Below, one piece after another: positions 6,072 to 7,706 of a stretch of 7,706 nt of DNA. The stretch lies in assembly GCA_009701115.1 (NCBI GenBank), contig WLKR01000049.1:1-7706 (forward strand). The letters are read 5' to 3'. Position 1 is the first letter of the stretch. Every line of letters starts with the position of its first letter. Made by a program: the position numbers and the translations under genes. This DNA comes from Actinomycetota bacterium (GTDB taxonomy: Bacteria; Actinomycetota; Acidimicrobiia; Acidimicrobiales; RAAP-2). The notes below the pieces were generated by a model. The model saw only the letters and a program-made list of their open reading frames with translations, was not told the DNA's origin and did not search any database.

Positions 6072-6497
6072 GTGAACACGACTCTGCTGCTATGTGACAA
6101 CGCTGAAGTACACAATGGACGTCTCTACCTCATGGGTGGTGGCCTGACTTGGATCTGGGCCAATTTCCCTACGCCTATGGCCGTTGCGGGCCTTTTTGAC
6201 CTCGAGCCTTCCGAGCTCGGTCGTGAGATGCAAGTCTCAATCCGCATCTTCCAAGAAGATGGCAGCCCCGCCATGGGCACCGATCCTAGTGGAAACACCT
6301 TTGAGTACGGCTTCTCCGACACGATCGTTACTCCCGCCAGTGACGCTACCCACGACGCCGAATTGGACTTTGTCTGGTCGGCCAAGTGGTTCGGTCTGAC
6401 CCTCGCCCCCGGCGTGTACCAAATGCGTCTCATCAGCGATGAGACCGGTGAGACCGTCGGACAGCAGCACTTCACGGCCTACGCCGCCAACAACTAA
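6072..6497 (+). CDS. Conserved small protein of the DUF6941 type, function unknown
   Basis: A 141-residue soluble protein with no signal peptide, membrane segment or cysteine-metal motif; its only cysteine is Cys8. The N-terminal pattern LLLCDNAEVHNGRLYLMGGGLTWI resembles a family of short uncharacterised proteins that I associate with DUF6941 (typically a D-A-x-V-x-x-GK-LY-x-LGGG opening). I assign this from memory of the motif. The middle and end alternate hydrophobic and polar residues (MQVSIRIF, DFVWSAKWFGLTLAPGVYQMRLI), which suggests an all-beta sandwich like those that bind ligands or other proteins. The start is GTG at 6072, chosen because AGGAG (6061-6065) lies six bases upstream. 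It has its own promoter-like sequence and is followed by a weak hairpin, so it is probably a single-gene unit. No role is proposed. Confidence 0.8.
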   Translation: MNTTLLLCDNAEVHNGRLYLMGGGLTWIWANFPTPMAVAGLFDLEPSELGREMQVSIRIFQEDGSPAMGTDPSGNTFEYGFSDTIVTPASDATHDAELDFVWSAKWFGLTLAPGVYQMRLISDETGETVGQQHFTAYAANN

Positions 6498-6503
6498 GCG
6501 CGG

Positions 6504-6516
6504 CCGGTTAGACCGG
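6504..6516 (+). terminator. Weak hairpin after the DUF6941-type gene, possible terminator
   Basis: CCGGT-TAG-ACCGG forms a five-base GC-rich stem with a three-base loop seven bases after the TAA stop, extendable by one G-T pair. Only a short CTTTCC follows, so termination would be inefficient at best. It may simply protect the 3' end. Confidence 0.25.
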
Positions 6517-6571
6517 TGCTTTCCACTGAAAAATTAGGGTTTAATTCGCCTTGACCCACGCCCATCAGGGA

Positions 6572-6589
6572 ATTTCCATTTCCATTTGC
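6572..6589 (+). repeat. Short tandem hexamers upstream of whiB
   Basis: ATTTCC occurs twice in direct tandem and is followed by ATTTGC and then ATTGTG, a run of near-identical hexamers with T-tracts in phase. The array is 18 bases and may be chance or an upstream activator-binding tract. The rest of the 170-base gap between the two genes holds the palindrome at 6617-6638 and no further gene that I can see. Confidence 0.25.
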
Positions 6590-6616
6590 ATTGTGCGCGA
6601 ATTTGGGCAACAATCA

Positions 6617-6638
6617 CATCGTTGTAATTACAACGATG
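6617..6638. promoter_or_regulatory. Perfect 22-base palindrome, probable operator of whiB
   Basis: The half-site CATCGTTGTAA is followed immediately by its exact complement TTACAACGATG, with no spacer. The palindrome ends 29 bases before the whiB start codon. A -10-like TGTAAT (6623-6628) lies inside it, which would place the transcript start near 6635 and the operator over the promoter. A -35 is not clear; TTTGGG at 6602-6607 is a poor candidate with short spacing. The perfect symmetry and promoter-proximal position favour a dimeric DNA-binding regulator. Confidence 0.6.
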
Positions 6639-6667
6639 ACAGCAATGGCGTTTCCTAGGAGGAACCG

Positions 6668-6946
6668 ATGGATGACATCACAAGTTTGTTGAGTGGGCTC
6701 GAGAACCGCGGTTGGCAGTCTCGTGCGAACTGCATGGGCGTTGACCCTGATCTCTTCTTCCCCGAGCGCGGTGCTTCAACGCGTGAAGCCAAGGAAGTCT
6801 GTCGGGGCTGCGTTGTGCGTGACGACTGCTTGGAGTACGCCCTCGACAATGGCGAGAAGTTCGGTATCTGGGGTGGAATGAGCGAGCGTGAGCGCCGCCG
6901 TCTACGCCGTGCCCGCGCCGTGGAGCGACGGAGTGCCGCGAGTTAA
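6668..6946 (+). CDS. whiB: WhiB-family iron-sulfur transcription factor (WhiB2/WhmD-like)
   Basis: A 92-residue WhiB-like protein: a small factor that binds a redox-sensitive 4Fe-4S cluster and works with the principal sigma factor. The four cluster cysteines are Cys22, Cys45, Cys48 and Cys54 (spacing C-x22-C-x2-C-x5-C). They are followed by the GIWGG turn (66-70) and a basic C-terminal tail (RERRRLRRARAVERR) for DNA contact. The phrases FFPERGASTREAKEVC and CLEYALDNGEKFGIWGG fit the WhiB2/WhmD (Streptomyces WhiB) branch better than WhiB1, and that branch acts with WhiA in septation and cell division. The branch assignment is from memory of consensus sequences. The ATG is preceded by a strong AGGAGGAA (6657-6664). 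A perfect palindrome lies in the promoter and a strong terminator follows, so this is a single-gene unit. Confidence 0.95.
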   Translation: MDDITSLLSGLENRGWQSRANCMGVDPDLFFPERGASTREAKEVCRGCVVRDDCLEYALDNGEKFGIWGGMSERERRRLRRARAVERRSAAS

Positions 6947-6960
6947 CTCGAAGTTTTTAG

Positions 6961-6993
6961 AAACGCCCCCGGGAATACCGGGGGCGTTTTCTT
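6961..6993 (+). terminator. Strong intrinsic terminator between the convergent whiB and formimidoyltransferase genes
   Basis: A 12-base perfect stem (AAACGCCCCCGG, 6961-6972, with CCGGGGGCGTTT, 6978-6989) encloses a five-base GAATA loop and is followed by TTCTTTT on the plus strand. It lies 14 bases after the whiB stop. On the minus strand the tail is only TTTCT, so it may also stop the convergent gene, which ends at 7000, but less efficiently. Confidence 0.93.
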
Positions 6994-6999
6994 TTGCCA

Positions 7000-7706
7000 C
7001 TAGCGACTGGTGGCTACGTTTTCGAGATGCGACTCAATAGTGAGTTGCTCGCTCAACCCCAGTTGTGTCCAACGGCTGGGTTCGATGGCATCGAGGACCG
7101 CGCGGGGCGCTAGCCCGACGAGTTCGCACTCGGCAATTGAGGCCCCCTCTGGCAGGAGCTCGACCAGGGCGTCGTAGGCGACGGCCGGACCGGTGGTGAG
7201 CGGGTCGACCAGATTGCAACTCACCTGAAATCGCGGACCAACGGCGAGTCCCAGTGTTCGGATGCCGGGGCGGCGCAATTGGCCCGCGAGGCGCTTGGCA
7301 GCGGCGAGGTCGACGCCCTCCACAAACATGTTCCAGGCCAGGAGGATGGACCGTTCGCCTACGGCGGTAGCCCCCACTTCCTCGTCCGGCAGGGCTGGTC
7401 CGAAATCAGGACTCAGCGTGACAAAGGCGGTTTTGCGTACTTCTGGCAAGGTGCGCTCGATGCCGTTGACCTCACCGTAGAGAAACGTGGAAACGCCGAG
7501 ATCGCCGAGCCACTCGGCCGTTTGGTCCCGTAGCGCGAGAGCCTCGGCGCGTTGGGCCGGGTCAAGGGCCACAAAGGGCACCACGTCGACGACCCCAAAT
7601 CGAGGGTGTACGCCGTCGTGGAATTCCAAATCGAGGGCATCAATGACGTTGCGCAACATCCATTGAACGTCGAGCAATAACTCGTCGGCCGAGTTGATGA
7701 GTGTGA
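7000..7706 (-). CDS. Glutamate formimidoyltransferase-like protein (FTCD N-terminal type), 5' end missing at the right edge
   Basis: Family members transfer a formimino group between formiminoglutamate and tetrahydrofolate, in histidine breakdown or C1 metabolism, in the cytosol. The visible 234 codons match the stand-alone formiminotransferase domain: HDGVHPRFGVVDVVPFV (29-45 of the visible part), whose HPR histidine corresponds, as I recall, to the catalytic histidine of the mammalian enzyme; FLYGE; PDFGP; VGERSILLAWNMFV; GIRTLGLAVGPRFQVSCNLVDP; and GPAVAYDALVELL. The frame stays open to the right edge (TLINSADELL...). The TTG at 7677 falls inside a conserved helix, so it is not the real start, and about 50 N-terminal residues should lie beyond the window. 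No hut genes are in view, so the histidine pathway role is not supported by context. It converges on whiB across a shared terminator. Confidence 0.85.
   Translation of the reverse strand, partial: TLINSADELLLDVQWMLRNVIDALDLEFHDGVHPRFGVVDVVPFVALDPAQRAEALALRDQTAEWLGDLGVSTFLYGEVNGIERTLPEVRKTAFVTLSPDFGPALPDEEVGATAVGERSILLAWNMFVEGVDLAAAKRLAGQLRRPGIRTLGLAVGPRFQVSCNLVDPLTTGPAVAYDALVELLPEGASIAECELVGLAPRAVLDAIEPSRWTQLGLSEQLTIESHLENVATSR

Noticed and set aside
1..7706. A defence island, mobile element, CRISPR array or phage region
   Set aside because: All genes are of housekeeping or regulatory type with uniform composition. I found no transposase, integrase, terminal repeats, regular spaced repeats or tRNA-like attachment site.

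Overview
The window looks like chromosomal DNA of an actinobacterium. It carries a WhiB-type Fe-S regulator (a family essentially confined to Actinobacteria and their phages). It also has a mycobacterial Sdh1-type succinate dehydrogenase (flavoprotein plus one five-helix membrane anchor) and an AAA+ ATPase/VWA pair of the Rv0958/Rv0959 type. Coding density is high, the base composition is moderately GC-rich, and GTG starts occur. I infer a deep-branching actinobacterium, perhaps Acidimicrobiia, but the sequence alone does not prove it. I see no insertion sequence, phage gene, CRISPR array, tRNA or rRNA.

Left part (1-2295, minus strand): the 3' end of an sdhC-sdhA operon. sdhC (membrane anchor) is complete and is followed after 10 bases by sdhA, which runs off the left edge; sdhB is expected beyond it. 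Middle (2296-2556): a 261-base divergent control region with two sizeable inverted repeats, a good -10 box for sdhC and a probable leaderless promoter for the rightward operon. Then (2557-5976, plus strand): a tightly coupled pair, an AAA+ MoxR/magnesium-chelatase-like ATPase and a von Willebrand factor A protein whose start codon abuts the ATPase stop codon.

Right part: a small conserved protein of the DUF6941 type (6072-6497) with its own promoter-like sequence and hairpin leader. Next is a whiB2/whmD-like gene (6668-6946) preceded by a perfect 22-base palindrome. Then come a strong intrinsic terminator (6961-6993) and, convergently, a glutamate formimidoyltransferase-like gene (7000 to beyond the right edge) that lacks its N-terminus here.

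The most interesting idea is the head-to-head arrangement of an AAA+/VWA pair with succinate dehydrogenase. In E. coli the analogous pair RavA-ViaA acts on respiratory enzymes including fumarate reductase. The pair here may be a maturation or remodelling chaperone for the neighbouring quinone-linked dehydrogenase, possibly co-regulated through the shared intergenic region. This is a hypothesis from gene order, not a demonstrated function.
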